From Flavobacteriales bacterium (GTDB lineage: Bacteria; Bacteroidota; Bacteroidia; Flavobacteriales_F; PHOS-HE28), in assembly GCA_016788295.1 (NCBI GenBank), contig JAEUSY010000009.1, forward strand, positions 1-64,000: 64,000 nucleotides of DNA. The letters run 5' to 3'. The position numbers were made by a program, and so were the translations under genes. Shown here one piece after another: positions 25,436 to 35,144 of the stretch (within the stretch, counting starts at the first letter, position 1; every line of letters begins with the position of its first letter). A model generated the notes under the pieces. That model ran no database searches. It saw only the letters and a program-made list of their open reading frames with translations, and was not told where the DNA came from.

Positions 25436-26260
25436 TCAGACGAGTGCTTCCTCCAACACACCGTGGAAGAAGTCGGCATGGGCTTTCACGCGATCAGCGT
25501 CGCTGGAGTGAGCCAGCACAGGCTTCTCGCTGGCCTTGATGGCGGTTTCCAATCCCTTGCTCAGCTTGGGGCTGCCCTTCACAATGCCATCGCACATGCC
25601 CATGGCGAACTTGTACAACTCGTCGGTGGATGGCTTGGCAAGGCCCTTCAGCAGGTCCTTGGAATAACCTTCTGCGAGCAACTTCTTGCTCAGGTCCTTG
25701 TCCAGCGGTTCGTTCTTGTCGTCGTAGACGGAGAGCACCAGTTTGGTGTTCTCGAAATGCGGGTCGTCGTTGAACTGGTGGCGGACCAGCAAGGGCACGA
25801 AGGCCGACATCCAACCATGCAGGTGAATGATGTCCGGCGCCCATCCGAGCTTGCGCACGGTCTCCAGCACGCCGCGTGCGAAGAACAAGGCCCGCTCATC
25901 GTTATCCGCATGGAACACGCCTTCAGCATCATGCGTGGAGGACTTCCGCTTGAAGTACTCCTCGTTGTCGATGAAGTAGACCTGCATGCGCGCATTCGGC
26001 ACGCTGGCCACCTTGATCAGCAGGGCATGGTCCGTATCGTTGATGATGAGGTTCATGCCGCTGAGGCGAATGACCTCGTGCAGCTGGTGGCGCCGCTCGT
26101 TGATACAACCGAACTTGGGCATGAACACCCGTACCTCGTTTCCGCACTCCATGATACCCTGCGGCATCTGGCGCGCGACCTTCGCCATCTCCTCGGGGCC
26201 GTCCATGAAGGGTTGAATGGACTGGGAAATGGTGAGGACCTTCGCGTTCTTCAAGCTCAT
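25436..26260 (-). CDS. glycogen/starch synthase catalytic-domain-like protein (GT5 N-terminal half)
   Basis: The 274-residue protein covers only the N-terminal Rossmann half of GT5 glycogen synthases: KVLTISQSIQPFMDGPEEMAKVARQMPQGIMECGNEVRVFMPKF and PDIIHLHGWMSAFVPLLVRHQF are the recognisable parts. The ADP-glucose-binding C-terminal half is absent, as in all members of this Bacteroidota group, so catalytic activity is doubtful. The start ATG at 26260 (MSLKNAKVL) was chosen; longer frames run into the divergent promoter region. DUF4270 follows 3 bases after it. panC diverges from it (106 bases). Confidence 0.85.
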   Translation of the reverse strand: MSLKNAKVLTISQSIQPFMDGPEEMAKVARQMPQGIMECGNEVRVFMPKFGCINERRHQLHEVIRLSGMNLIINDTDHALLIKVASVPNARMQVYFIDNEEYFKRKSSTHDAEGVFHADNDERALFFARGVLETVRKLGWAPDIIHLHGWMSAFVPLLVRHQFNDDPHFENTKLVLSVYDDKNEPLDKDLSKKLLAEGYSKDLLKGLAKPSTDELYKFAMGMCDGIVKGSPKLSKGLETAIKASEKPVLAHSSDADRVKAHADFFHGVLEEALV

Positions 26261-26283
26261 CGTGTGGTTGGGGAATTCGAGCA

Positions 26284-26291
26284 CAAAAATA
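26284..26291 (-). promoter_or_regulatory. -7 box TATTTTTG for the glycogen-synthase-like operon
   Basis: On the minus strand the octamer matches TAnnTTTG exactly, 23 bases before the ATG at 26260. It would drive the three-gene unit ending with glmS. Confidence 0.55.
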
Positions 26292-26324
26292 TAGACTTTT
26301 TCCCGGAACATCAACCGATGGGGG

Positions 26325-26332
26325 TAGTTTCG
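26325..26332 (+). promoter_or_regulatory. -7 box TAGTTTCG for the panC operon
   Basis: It fits TAnnTTTG with one change and lies 34 bases before the GTG start of panC. It is divergent from the box at 26284. Confidence 0.45.
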
Positions 26333-26366
26333 CCCCCCGCACCGCCCACCAAAACCCGCGCCGATC

Positions 26367-27230
26367 GTGGAGTTCATTGAGGACCCGACCCGGATGAGCG
26401 AGAGCTCTGCCGCCGCCCGAAAGACCGGTCGTACCGTGGGTTTCGTGCCCACCATGGGTGCTCTTCACGAGGGCCACTTGGACCTGGTAAGGCGTGCGCG
26501 GGCCGAGCACGGACAGGTGGTGTGCAGCATTTTCGTGAACCCGCTGCAATTCAACAACGCATCGGACCTGGCCAATTATCCCCGCCAACTGGACCGGGAC
26601 ATCCCCCTGCTGGAGGGGGCCGGATGCGATGTCCTGTTCGCCCCCCGGAAGGACGCGTTGTTCAAGGATTTCGTGCCTACACAGTACGACCTCGGCGGAC
26701 TGGATGCGCATTGGGAGGGCCCTTCACGGCCCGGCCATTTCCAAGGCGTGGTGAACGTGGTGGAGCGGCTTTTCTTCCATGTGCGGCCCGATGCGGCCTA
26801 TTTCGGCGAAAAGGACAGGCAGCAGGTGACCATTATCCGCCATATGGCGCGCACACTGCACTGGCCCGAACGCATCATCCCCTGCCCCACTGTGCGTGCT
26901 TCGGACGGCTTGGCGCTCAGTTCGCGCAACCAGCGCCTTAACGAGCGGGAACGTGCCATGGCGACCGTTCTGTACAAGGCATTGGGTCGCGCGGCCGAGC
27001 TGGCCTTCCTCCAGCCCTTACCTGCGGTGCTGGCTGCCGCCAAGGATATTCTTGCCACCGAGCCGGAAGTCGTTCTGGACCATATCGGCATAGCCCACCC
27101 GGACGACCTGCGTCCCTTGGTCGATTGGCCGGAGACCGATACTGCTGTGGCCTTGATCGCCGCCCAGGTCGGGCCGGTGCGCTTGATCGACAACATCACG
27201 CTGCACCGTCCGGCCAAGGCCGATCGCTGA
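26367..27230 (+). CDS. panC: pantoate--beta-alanine ligase
   Basis: The 287-residue enzyme joins pantoate and beta-alanine with ATP in coenzyme A synthesis. The HIGH-like motif is [10 protein letters not shown] (residues 28-37), [12 protein letters not shown] is the pantoate/ATP region, and [13 protein letters not shown] the KMSKS-like loop. It starts with GTG at 26367; the first nine residues (MEFIEDPTR) are slightly unusual but place the motif correctly. It is followed by panD (55 bases), which makes beta-alanine, so the pathway steps are side by side. Confidence 0.95.
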   Translation: MEFIEDPTRMSESSAAARKTGRTVGFVPTMGALHEGHLDLVRRARAEHGQVVCSIFVNPLQFNNASDLANYPRQLDRDIPLLEGAGCDVLFAPRKDALFKDFVPTQYDLGGLDAHWEGPSRPGHFQGVVNVVERLFFHVRPDAAYFGEKDRQQVTIIRHMARTLHWPERIIPCPTVRASDGLALSSRNQRLNERERAMATVLYKALGRAAELAFLQPLPAVLAAAKDILATEPEVVLDHIGIAHPDDLRPLVDWPETDTAVALIAAQVGPVRLIDNITLHRPAKADR

Positions 27231-27238
27231 AAGGCCCC

Positions 27239-27246
27239 TACCTTTG
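27239..27246 (+). promoter_or_regulatory. -7 box TACCTTTG before panD
   Basis: An exact TAnnTTTG match 8 bases after the panC stop and 39 bases before the panD ATG. It suggests that panD and the following genes have their own promoter. Confidence 0.5.
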
Positions 27247-27285
27247 CGCCCCCGTAACGGCACCCAGCCGCGCGGTCGCATAAGG

Positions 27286-27639
27286 ATGACCATCGAAGTG
27301 CTCCGTGCCAAGCTTCACCGGGTAAGCATCACCGAGGCCGACCTCAACTACATCGGCAGCATCACCATCGACGAGGACCTGATCGATGCGGTCGGCTTCG
27401 TGGAGGGGGAAAAGGTGCAAGTGCTGAACGTCAATAACGGCGAGCGCCTGGAGACCTACGTGATCAAAGGTGAGCGCGGCACTGGCAAGATCTGCCTCAA
27501 TGGTCCTGCGGCGCACAAGGCCACGGTCGGCGATATCGTGATCGTTGTGGCCTACGCGCGCATGACCCTTGAAGAGGCCCGTGTCTTCAGGCCCACGATC
27601 ATCTTCCCCGACGAGCGGACCAACCAGCTCAAAGCCTGA
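27286..27639 (+). CDS. panD: aspartate 1-decarboxylase proenzyme
   Basis: The 117-residue proenzyme makes beta-alanine from aspartate. The self-cleavage site is Gly24-Ser25 in [10 protein letters not shown], which yields the pyruvoyl group; Lys9 (RAKLHR) and Tyr/Asn of NGPAAHKA are the other active-site parts. The ATG at 27286 with aagg before it is preferred over a TTG at 27244. Length is normal. The flippase-like gene begins 4 bases after its stop. Confidence 0.95.
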   Translation: MTIEVLRAKLHRVSITEADLNYIGSITIDEDLIDAVGFVEGEKVQVLNVNNGERLETYVIKGERGTGKICLNGPAAHKATVGDIVIVVAYARMTLEEARVFRPTIIFPDERTNQLKA

Positions 27640-27643
27640 CCCG

Positions 27644-28675
27644 ATGAAGAAGGTGGTGATCGGCGCGCTTAAAGTGCTGGTGCCACTGGGCCTGGGCGTC
27701 TGGCTCATTTTCTACTTCTACGACCAGCTCGACGAAAGCCAGCGAACGGAGCTGTTCGCGGCGTTCAGGCAGGCGAACTGGGGATGGCTGCTGCTGACCA
27801 TGCTCCTTGGATGGGGTAGCCACTTGAGCAGGGCCTGGCGCTGGCGCTATCTACTTGGACATCTTGGCTATCGCACCGGGTTCTGGAACGCCTACAACGC
27901 GACCATGACCGGCTACTTCATGAACATGTTGCTGCCCCGCGCCGGCGAAGCAAGTCGTGCGGTGATGCTCTACCGTGCCGAAGGTGTGCCCTTCGAAAAA
28001 GGTTTTGGGACCATTCTGGCCGAGCGCGCGGTGGACATGATCATGCTGCTCTCCATTGCCGGTATTACTGTGCTCCTGCAATTGGATAAGCTCGATCTCT
28101 TTCAGGAACGCATCGCACAGTTCAGGGCGGAGCAAGCCACGTCGACCGACACTGCCGAAACTGGCCTGCCATGGTCATGGATCATCCTTGCAGTAGTGGT
28201 GGTCGGTGCGATGGCGGGCGCTTACCTCTACATGACCAAGCCCGCACTTCAGGCGCGGATCAAGGACGGCGTGCGCGGTTTCTACGATGGACTGCGGTCC
28301 GTGCTGATGACCAAGGACCGGGCGGCGTTCCTACTGCACACCTTCGTGATCTGGGGGCTCTACGTGGCCATGTTCTGGGTAGGCTGCTTCTCGCTACCTA
28401 CCACTGCCGACGTACCCGTGGCCGGTATCATGGCGGGCTTCATCGCAGGTTCCATCGGCATAGTGCTGGTGCAAGGCGGTATTGGTGTGTATCCGGCCTT
28501 CGTCGCCTTGATCGTTGGCATCTACATGGGCGTTCCCGAAGGCGGAGGCCTCATCCGGCCCGATGCCTTGGCCATGGGATGGCTGCTCTGGGTGGCCCAA
28601 TCCATACTCCTCATTGGCCTTGGTGGCCTATCCCTATTTTTGATCACCCGCAAGGGAAAACCGCAAGCGCAATGA
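27644..28675 (+). CDS. lysylphosphatidylglycerol synthase transmembrane (flippase-like) family protein
   Basis: The 343-residue integral membrane protein has about eight hydrophobic helices and matches the LPG_synthase_TM / UPF0104 (YbhN) family. The conserved region is [18 protein letters not shown] followed by [30 protein letters not shown]. Only the membrane part of MprF is present, not the aminoacyl-transferase domain. A role in lipid transport across the membrane is inferred. The ATG at 27644 is 4 bases after panD; its last base overlaps the next gene's ATG (ATGA). Confidence 0.88.
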   Translation: MKKVVIGALKVLVPLGLGVWLIFYFYDQLDESQRTELFAAFRQANWGWLLLTMLLGWGSHLSRAWRWRYLLGHLGYRTGFWNAYNATMTGYFMNMLLPRAGEASRAVMLYRAEGVPFEKGFGTILAERAVDMIMLLSIAGITVLLQLDKLDLFQERIAQFRAEQATSTDTAETGLPWSWIILAVVVVGAMAGAYLYMTKPALQARIKDGVRGFYDGLRSVLMTKDRAAFLLHTFVIWGLYVAMFWVGCFSLPTTADVPVAGIMAGFIAGSIGIVLVQGGIGVYPAFVALIVGIYMGVPEGGGLIRPDALAMGWLLWVAQSILLIGLGGLSLFLITRKGKPQAQ

Positions 28676-29175
28676 CCGTCGAAGCCGCCACCGTCACCAC
28701 CGACAAACGCATCATGGACCTCGTGAGCGTACAGCGCCTGTGCAACATCTGGCGCATGAAGGGCGACCGGATCGTGTTCACCAACGGGTGCTTCGACATC
28801 CTGCACCGGGGTCATGTGGAATACCTGCAGGAAGCAGCCGCCATGGGCGACCGCCTGGTGATCGGACTGAACAGCGACTCCAGTGTGAAGCGGCAGAACA
28901 AAGGCCCCGAACGTCCATTGAACGACGAACTGAGCCGCGCCAAAGTGCTGGCCGCACTGCGCTTGGTGGATGCCGTGGTGATCTTCGACCAGGACACACC
29001 ATTGGAACTGATCCAGGCCGTGGGGCCCGATGTGTTGGTGAAGGGCGGCGACTGGACCGAGGAGCGCATAGTGGGTGCCGATCTGGTGAAGGCCCGCGGT
29101 GGCGAAGTGCGCAGTTTGAAGCTCGTGGAGGGCTTCTCCACCACGGCGCTCGTCGAGAAGATCCGCCGTGGCTAA
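28672..29175 (+). CDS. rfaE2: D-glycero-beta-D-manno-heptose 1-phosphate adenylyltransferase
   Basis: The 167-residue enzyme matches the C-terminal half of HldE, found as a separate protein in many Bacteroidota. The nucleotidyltransferase signature is [17 protein letters not shown] (residues ~36-52, HxGH); [17 protein letters not shown] and [25 protein letters not shown] are family-typical. It would make ADP-heptose for lipopolysaccharide. No other heptose gene is near, so the pathway is not demonstrated here. The ATG overlaps the previous stop codon and radA overlaps its end by 8 bases. Confidence 0.92.
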   Translation: MTVEAATVTTDKRIMDLVSVQRLCNIWRMKGDRIVFTNGCFDILHRGHVEYLQEAAAMGDRLVIGLNSDSSVKRQNKGPERPLNDELSRAKVLAALRLVDAVVIFDQDTPLELIQAVGPDVLVKGGDWTEERIVGADLVKARGGEVRSLKLVEGFSTTALVEKIRRG

Positions 29176-30541
29176 GGTCCGCTCCCAGTTCGTTTGCCAG
29201 AGCTGCGGTGCTGCGTACCCGCAATGGCTGGGGCAGTGTACCCAGTGCAAGCAATGGAACACCTTGGTGGAGGAAGTGCGCGATCGTGTGGAGGAAAAGC
29301 GCGGCACACCCGCCAGCGTGAAAGGCAGGAACCCGCGGCCCATCGCCATTGACGAGATCCCGGCGCAGGACGGCCCCCGTCTTCCCTTATCGGACAGCGA
29401 ACTATCACGGGTACTTGGCGGTGGCTTGGTGCCGGGCAGCATCATCCTCATAGGAGGTGAACCGGGCATCGGTAAAAGCACCCTGTTGCTGCAAACGGCC
29501 TTGCGCAATCCCGACCTGCGCACGCTCTATGTTTCGGGTGAAGAGAGCGAGCACCAGGTGAAGATGCGCGCCGAGCGTTTGGAAGGGACCTCCCGCCACA
29601 GCAAGGAGGGTTGTTACGTGCTCACCGAAACGAACACCCAGAACATCTTCAAGCACATCGAGTCGCTGAAGCCAGGCCTGGTCGTGATCGATAGCGTGCA
29701 GACACTCCACACCGCCACACTGGATGCAAGTCCGGGCAGTGTGGGCCAAGTGCGCGAATGCACGGCGGAGCTCATGCGCTTCGCCAAGGCCACCGATGTG
29801 CCGATGGTGCTGATCGGCCATATCACCAAGGACGGTTTCATTGCAGGACCCAAGGTGCTGGAGCATATGGTTGACGTGGTGCTGCAATTCGAAGGGGACC
29901 GCGACCATGCCTACCGTTTGCTGCGCCCCCTGAAGAACCGCTTTGGCAGCACGAACGAGCTGGGCATTTACGAAATGCAGGGCACCGGACTGGCCGCTGT
30001 GGAAGACCCCAGCCAGGTGCTGTTGGGCGACCGGCGCGAACGCCCGAGCGGAGTGGCCGTAAGTGCCACGCTCGAAGGGCAACGGCCTCTCCTGATCGAG
30101 GTACAAGCGCTAGTAAGCAGTGCGGTGTACGGTACGCCACAGCGCAGCGCCACGGGTTTTGACCTGCGCCGGATGAACATGCTACTGGCCGTTCTGGAGA
30201 AGAGATGCGGATTCCGCTTGGGCCAGAAGGACGTATTCCTGAACCTGGCGGGTGGCTTCCGCGTGGAGGAACCGGCGATCGACCTGGCCGTGGTGTGTGC
30301 CGTACTGAGCAGCAACGCGGATATTGCCATCCCCATGGATACCGCGTTCTGTGGTGAAGTGGGACTTACCGGCGAGATACGCCCCGTAACACGCACCGAC
30401 CAACGCATTGCGGAAGCGCAGAAGTTGGGTTTCGCGCGGATCTTCGTTCCGAAAGGCACTAAAGGCATCGGCCCCGCGAAGGGCATCGAACTGGTGCAGG
30501 TAGGGCAGGTGAACGAGGTGCTATCGCATCTGTTCGGCTGA
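29168..30541 (+). CDS. radA: DNA repair protein RadA
   Basis: The 457-residue ATPase helps in recombination and branch migration. A four-Cys zinc finger is at Cys10, Cys13, Cys24 and Cys27 ([20 protein letters not shown]). The RecA-like core has Walker [13 protein letters not shown] near residue 100, then the RadA-specific [16 protein letters not shown]. The C-terminal Lon-like domain begins [21 protein letters not shown]. The start is GTG (29168), overlapping rfaE2. It ends the five-gene run from panC; a long hairpin follows at 30635. Confidence 0.96.
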   Translation: MAKVRSQFVCQSCGAAYPQWLGQCTQCKQWNTLVEEVRDRVEEKRGTPASVKGRNPRPIAIDEIPAQDGPRLPLSDSELSRVLGGGLVPGSIILIGGEPGIGKSTLLLQTALRNPDLRTLYVSGEESEHQVKMRAERLEGTSRHSKEGCYVLTETNTQNIFKHIESLKPGLVVIDSVQTLHTATLDASPGSVGQVRECTAELMRFAKATDVPMVLIGHITKDGFIAGPKVLEHMVDVVLQFEGDRDHAYRLLRPLKNRFGSTNELGIYEMQGTGLAAVEDPSQVLLGDRRERPSGVAVSATLEGQRPLLIEVQALVSSAVYGTPQRSATGFDLRRMNMLLAVLEKRCGFRLGQKDVFLNLAGGFRVEEPAIDLAVVCAVLSSNADIAIPMDTAFCGEVGLTGEIRPVTRTDQRIAEAQKLGFARIFVPKGTKGIGPAKGIELVQVGQVNEVLSHLFG

Positions 30542-30634
30542 TCCTTTTGGAACTACACGCCAGAGTGGGATCGGCGCATCGGCATGTCCCGGACAAGCAA
30601 GTGAGCGAACACTTGGGTCCATCAGTTCCATTGC

Positions 30635-30681
30635 AGGATACGAATAGGGGCGATCAGGTCGATCGCCCCTATTCATATCCT
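30635..30681. terminator. 47-base hairpin between convergent radA and the giant T9SS gene
   Basis: A 21-bp stem with a single mismatch (arms aggatacgaataggggcgat... and its complement) surrounds a 5-base loop aggtc. It lies in the 154-base gap between two convergent genes. No T-run follows on either strand, so termination would depend on the stem alone or on processing. Confidence 0.55.
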
Positions 30682-30695
30682 GAGGTAACCAGTTC

Positions 30696-33600
30696 CTATT
30701 GGATCAATAGTCTGCCTGTCAGCACCTGTTCCCCGTTGGTCACTCGATACAGGTACATGCCTTGTGCCTGGCCGGATGCATCCCAACGGAACCGGTGCTC
30801 CTCGGCAGCATCAAGCGTTCCATTGAACAGTACGGCGATCCGCTGCCCGGTGGCAGAGTATATTTCGATGGTGGTCGGTCCATCGACCACATCACCGGTG
30901 AGCACCAGTTCGGTGGTGGTCGTGAACGGGTTCGGCATGGCCATTACCTCCATCACTGACGCCAAGAGCACTTTGGTATCAGCCTCATCGATCGTATCAT
31001 CCTCGAGCACCATACCGCTACCTGGGCAATTGAGGAAGCCCGAATTCGCCACACCGCCATCATAACCATTGTTCACGTTGGCAAGTGCCGTGCTCAGTTG
31101 GCTGAGGCTGTATGCCGAACTACAGCCACCAATGGCTTGGTCAGCAGCAGTGATGAGCTGCTGTACGGACCAGCCCACGAACGGACCAGAGGCGATCACC
31201 ATGTTGCGAAGCAGCAGTGCACTGGGCATGAAGGCCGCGTCGGTCTCATCAAAACGGACATTGAGCTTCAATGCCACCAATTGGCCCACCATGGTATTGT
31301 TCACCGTATTGCCCGGGTTTACGACCGTGCTATTGGACAACAATGCGGGAGAGCCGTAGGTGGGCAAGGACGCGATCACGGCAGCTGGTGTAGTAAAACG
31401 CATCAGGCGTGTTCCACAGCCGATGGTCAAGTAATTCGGTGCAGGAAATGCCGAAGCGAACCGGGTGGTCATGTATGCAGCCGGGTTATTGCTCGTGGCA
31501 GCGGCTCCCCACGTACCCTGCGCTTCAGTACGTAAGCCGGAGCAGCCACCAAGGCTTGCTAGTGTAACACTACCAGAGCAAGTGGCTGAACAACCATTCG
31601 CCCCGGTTACCGTAACGGTGTATGAACCACTTGCGGAAGCCGTGAATGAACTGCCCGATCCGCCTCCGCTCCAACTATAGGTATATGGCGATGTGCCACC
31701 GGTCACACTGGTCGTTATCGTGGATCCGGATACCGAACAGGTCACGGTAGGCGGTGTGCTCACCGTTACCGTAGTACCTGCCGAGGTGGTCGCACAACCA
31801 CCAGAGGTGACCACGACCGTGTACGTACCGGCCAACGTGGCCAGGTAGCTCGATGACGTGGCACCGGAAATGGCCGTGCCGTTACGTCGCCATTGATAGG
31901 TATTGCCAGCGCTGGCGGTGGCTGATAGCGTGACCGACCCACCTGAGCAGAACGTGGTGTTGCCAGTTGCGGTAATGGCGGCCGTGGGCGGGCTGCCCAC
32001 AGTAACTGTCACGGCTGAAGAAGTGGTGGAACAACCACCCGCAGTGATCACCACGGTGTAGCTGCCTGCGGTGCTTGCACTATACGTGCTGGCGGTAGCA
32101 CCGGAGATGGTGGTGCCATTACGGCGCCAGACATAAGTGTATCCGGTGCCGGTGGAAGCGCTCAAGGACACACTGCCACCGGTGCAGAAGCTGAGCGCAC
32201 CACCAGCAGTGATGGTCGCCGTGGGAGCTGAGTTCACAGTGACCGTGGTACCTGCGGAGGTGGTCGAACACCCGCCACTGGCCACAACAACGGTGTACGT
32301 TCCGGCCAGGGTCGCCGAATAACTATTGGCAGTGGCACCACTGATGGCAGTGCCGTTGCGGCGCCATTGATAAGTGAGGCCTGTTCCTGTATTGGCGGAG
32401 AGCGTCACTGAAGCCCCGGAGCAGAAGGTGGTGCCACCTCCAGTGGTGATGGTAGCGGATGGAGCGGTGCCTACCGTTACTGAAACCGCCGATGAAGTGG
32501 TCGTGCACCCGTTCGAAGTGATCGTGACCGTATAAGAGCCGGCCGTGGTAGCCGCGTAACTGGATGAGCTGGCACCCGATATCGTTGTGCCGTTACGCCG
32601 CCATACATAGGTATAACCAGTGCCTGTGTTCGCGTTCAAACTGACCGATGAACCACTGCAAATGGACGTTCCAGAGGCCGGAGTGATGGTCGCGGAAGGT
32701 GCGCCAATAAGACTGACCGGGATACCGTTCGATATTGTGGAACAACCATTGGCAGTGACCACGACCGTGTAGGTCCCAGCGGCATTGGCAACGTAACTGG
32801 CGGAATTGGCCCCGCCTATCGCCGTTCCATCGCGACGCCATTGATACGTGTATCCGGTACCCGAGCCGGCAGTAAGCGTTACCGCACCACCCGCACAGAA
32901 CGAAGTGGCACTACCCGCAGTGATGTTCGCCGTTGGTAGTGCATTCACCGTGACGGTGATCGCCGTTGATGTGGTGCTGCATCCTGCCGAGGACGTCACC
33001 TGCACGGTATACGAGCCGGCCTGCGCGGCGGTGTAGCTGCTCGAGGTAGACCCGCTTATCACCGTACCGTTCCTGCGCCATACATAGGTAAGGCCCGTAC
33101 CGGTGTTGGCATTGAGCACCACGCTGCCTCCTGTGCAGAACGATGCGCTTCCAGCGGCCGTAATGGTGGCAGCTGGAGCCGAGCTCACCCCAACGCACTG
33201 GCAACTCGAATTCCATGTATCGTTCACCGTACAGGCGTTGCCATCGTTACATGCCGAACCAGGCACGGCCGTACCGCCCACCACGCCAATGCAATCGGCG
33301 GTAGCAGTGCCCTGAGCGGTGGAGATCGACCCCAATGAAAGGTTGTAGTAGCTGCCGCTGAACCCATTCTCCAACTTCACAGCGCGGACCATGTATTCAC
33401 GGCCAGCCACAAAAGGAACCGTAGCGCTGGACCATGATGTTCCGGTGATCGGTGTGCTGTTCAGCCGAGTAATAGCCCCGCTGGTCGCATTGAACTCGTA
33501 CAAGTAATAACCCAGCACGCTGCCGGTCGAAGCCGTCCATGAAAACGATGCGGCACCTCCAGCGTTGGAAACGATGAGACCGGTCGGTGGTGCCACCATG

Positions 33601-35132
33601 GTAAGACGCAAGGTGGGATCACCCATGAGCGCCAAATGAGTCCGCCCGATACTTCCCTGCCAACCTTCGGTAAGCGGAGTGTACAGGCTACTGTTGTTCA
33701 TGGTGGCCAGTACGCTTGCACCAATGTTCTCCCCAATGCCCATGTGATGGAAATACCAAGCTGGAATGCCGGACCAGCAGCTGGTCAGAGATTGTCCACT
33801 GGCGAGCGGGGCACGCAGGAAATTATTCCTGTTGTCCCAGTCGCCGAAATAGCTGCCCATGGCCAGATTGAAAACACCTCCATGTGATGACGAGGCATAG
33901 TTCTGGGTGGTACCCACATTGGCGGCACCATTGTAGGTGAGGACGCCGCCATCCACGGCCTGTAATCCACCTCCGGAGGAATAGGTCCACAAGTGGCTCT
34001 GGCCATTCACCAGGGAATGGAAAGCAGTACTGTTCTGGTTGGCCGCCGTAATGTTCGCCGGACCGACTAGCGGACCCATATTGCGCCACCCGCTTCCTGC
34101 AAGGGGATTACCCACCCATTGCAGGTTGTCGAACACAAGGCCACGGACAGTAGGTGCCCATGACCTCATCTTGAACGCATGCAACTTGTTCAGATAGGCA
34201 CGCATGAGCTCGGTCTCGCTCGTTCCGAATGCTGGCATATCAGAAAGGTCCACTCGTCCCACCTGGAGTTCCAACTCGGAAGGGAAATTGCTCTGATCGA
34301 ACTTGCCATCTCCGGGCACGTTCCTGTTCTCGGTGCGCTGTGCCGAGGAGATATTCACAGAGGCATCCGTCCAAGCACCGTTCAATTCGCCATAATAACC
34401 GTCGCATGGCCATGCACCTTGATGCTCCGAATGACCATCAGGCGCGACGTTGCCGGAATAGGGTACCGCCAAGTGACCAAGAATGAACACCGCCTTCACA
34501 TTCGATGGATCACTGTTGTAATGTGAGAGGATCGCGCTCTTCACCGTAGCGACCGTCGCCGTGCGGGCCAGATCACTACGCACTACCGCCCACCCATCAC
34601 CGCGCAAGTCCCTGACCAATTGCTGCAATTCAGCGCTCAATGTTGAACTGAACGTATTGTCGACAAGCAAAACCAGCTTGCCACGGTAATCGGGTGCGGG
34701 TACATTGATGCCCGTACACACGTACCCCGTCCCTGTTACACCGCCAGCTACACGGATGACCTTATACTCATACACCTGTCCGACGGTGACCGTATTATCG
34801 GTGTAGCTCGTTGCCGATGCAGCTGGCGTAGCCAAAGAGGACCAAGAAGATGCTGTGCGCAGCTTACGTTGAATGGTAATGGAAGTAGTGCTGGCCATTG
34901 AGGTCCAGCTCAGGGTAATGCCCACTGGGGAGGTAAGGGCTGTTGCCGACAATTGCACGGCAGATCGTTGCGAGATGGTCTGCGCCTTAGCGCTGAAAGC
35001 GAAGAGCATGACCAGCATCACGAAGCCGACACGTGTCATCAAGCGCCAAGCACTTGACCTTCCAATGACACCCTGCGCGGGCGCATTACCGGCACCATCG
35101 ACCGTCACAGTGTTCAAAAGCATCGTCCTCAT
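30696..35132 (-). CDS. giant secreted C25 (gingipain)-like protein with Ig-like repeats and T9SS sorting domain
   Basis: The ~1478-residue protein has a signal peptide in GFVMLVMLFAFSAKAQ, preceded by a long N-region if the ATG at 35132 is used (ATG 35039 gives a normal signal). A fibronectin-like domain (~70-150) follows. Residues ~160-560 resemble the C25 peptidase fold: AVFILGHLAVPYSG, DGHSEHQGAWPCDGYYG, QVGRVDL, and GSYFGDWDNRNNFLRAPLAS, then ALMGDPTLR. The catalytic Cys region has Ser (MGSYFGDWD), so activity is doubtful. Six Ig-like repeats of ~78 residues (WRRNGT core) and one SprB-like repeat come next (31745-33180 for the six). A T9SS type A domain (MPNPFTTTTELVL...GRLLIQ) ends it. 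Confidence 0.85.
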   Translation of the reverse strand: MRTMLLNTVTVDGAGNAPAQGVIGRSSAWRLMTRVGFVMLVMLFAFSAKAQTISQRSAVQLSATALTSPVGITLSWTSMASTTSITIQRKLRTASSWSSLATPAASATSYTDNTVTVGQVYEYKVIRVAGGVTGTGYVCTGINVPAPDYRGKLVLLVDNTFSSTLSAELQQLVRDLRGDGWAVVRSDLARTATVATVKSAILSHYNSDPSNVKAVFILGHLAVPYSGNVAPDGHSEHQGAWPCDGYYGELNGAWTDASVNISSAQRTENRNVPGDGKFDQSNFPSELELQVGRVDLSDMPAFGTSETELMRAYLNKLHAFKMRSWAPTVRGLVFDNLQWVGNPLAGSGWRNMGPLVGPANITAANQNSTAFHSLVNGQSHLWTYSSGGGLQAVDGGVLTYNGAANVGTTQNYASSSHGGVFNLAMGSYFGDWDNRNNFLRAPLASGQSLTSCWSGIPAWYFHHMGIGENIGASVLATMNNSSLYTPLTEGWQGSIGRTHLALMGDPTLRLTMVAPPTGLIVSNAGGAASFSWTASTGSVLGYYLYEFNATSGAITRLNSTPITGTSWSSATVPFVAGREYMVRAVKLENGFSGSYYNLSLGSISTAQGTATADCIGVVGGTAVPGSACNDGNACTVNDTWNSSCQCVGVSSAPAATITAAGSASFCTGGSVVLNANTGTGLTYVWRRNGTVISGSTSSSYTAAQAGSYTVQVTSSAGCSTTSTAITVTVNALPTANITAGSATSFCAGGAVTLTAGSGTGYTYQWRRDGTAIGGANSASYVANAAGTYTVVVTANGCSTISNGIPVSLIGAPSATITPASGTSICSGSSVSLNANTGTGYTYVWRRNGTTISGASSSSYAATTAGSYTVTITSNGCTTTSSAVSVTVGTAPSATITTGGGTTFCSGASVTLSANTGTGLTYQWRRNGTAISGATANSYSATLAGTYTVVVASGGCSTTSAGTTVTVNSAPTATITAGGALSFCTGGSVSLSASTGTGYTYVWRRNGTTISGATASTYSASTAGSYTVVITAGGCSTTSSAVTVTVGSPPTAAITATGNTTFCSGGSVTLSATASAGNTYQWRRNGTAISGATSSSYLATLAGTYTVVVTSGGCATTSAGTTVTVSTPPTVTCSVSGSTITTSVTGGTSPYTYSWSGGGSGSSFTASASGSYTVTVTGANGCSATCSGSVTLASLGGCSGLRTEAQGTWGAAATSNNPAAYMTTRFASAFPAPNYLTIGCGTRLMRFTTPAAVIASLPTYGSPALLSNSTVVNPGNTVNNTMVGQLVALKLNVRFDETDAAFMPSALLLRNMVIASGPFVGWSVQQLITAADQAIGGCSSAYSLSQLSTALANVNNGYDGGVANSGFLNCPGSGMVLEDDTIDEADTKVLLASVMEVMAMPNPFTTTTELVLTGDVVDGPTTIEIYSATGQRIAVLFNGTLDAAEEHRFRWDASGQAQGMYLYRVTNGEQVLTGRLLIQ
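31745..33180 (-). repeat. six tandem Ig-like coding repeats, ~235-240 bases each
   Basis: The repeats encode F-C-x-G-G-S-V-x-L, T-Y-(V/Q)-W-R-R-N-G-T, S-G-x-T and A-G-(S/T)-Y-T-V in the same order. The residue before WRR alternates V, Q, V, Q, V, Q. Units 3 and 5 are closest to each other and units 4 and 6 likewise, so the array grew by copying a two-repeat unit. Confidence 0.8.
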
Positions 35133-35136
35133 GTTG

Positions 35137-35144
35137 CAAGAATA
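35137..35144 (-). promoter_or_regulatory. -7 box TATTCTTG near the giant gene start
   Basis: On the minus strand the box fits TAnnTTTG with one change and lies four bases before the ATG at 35132. This is the reason for preferring that start. Confidence 0.35.

Noticed and set aside
22030-26380. Two long plus-strand frames antisense to glmS, DUF4270 and the glycogen-synthase-like gene
   Set aside because: The minus-strand proteins are clear family members; the plus-strand translations show His/Gln/Arg-rich shadow composition and match no family.
31745-33180. CRISPR-like repeat array
   Set aside because: The periodicity is ~240 bases, the repeats are coding for Ig-like domains, and no spacers or cas genes are present.
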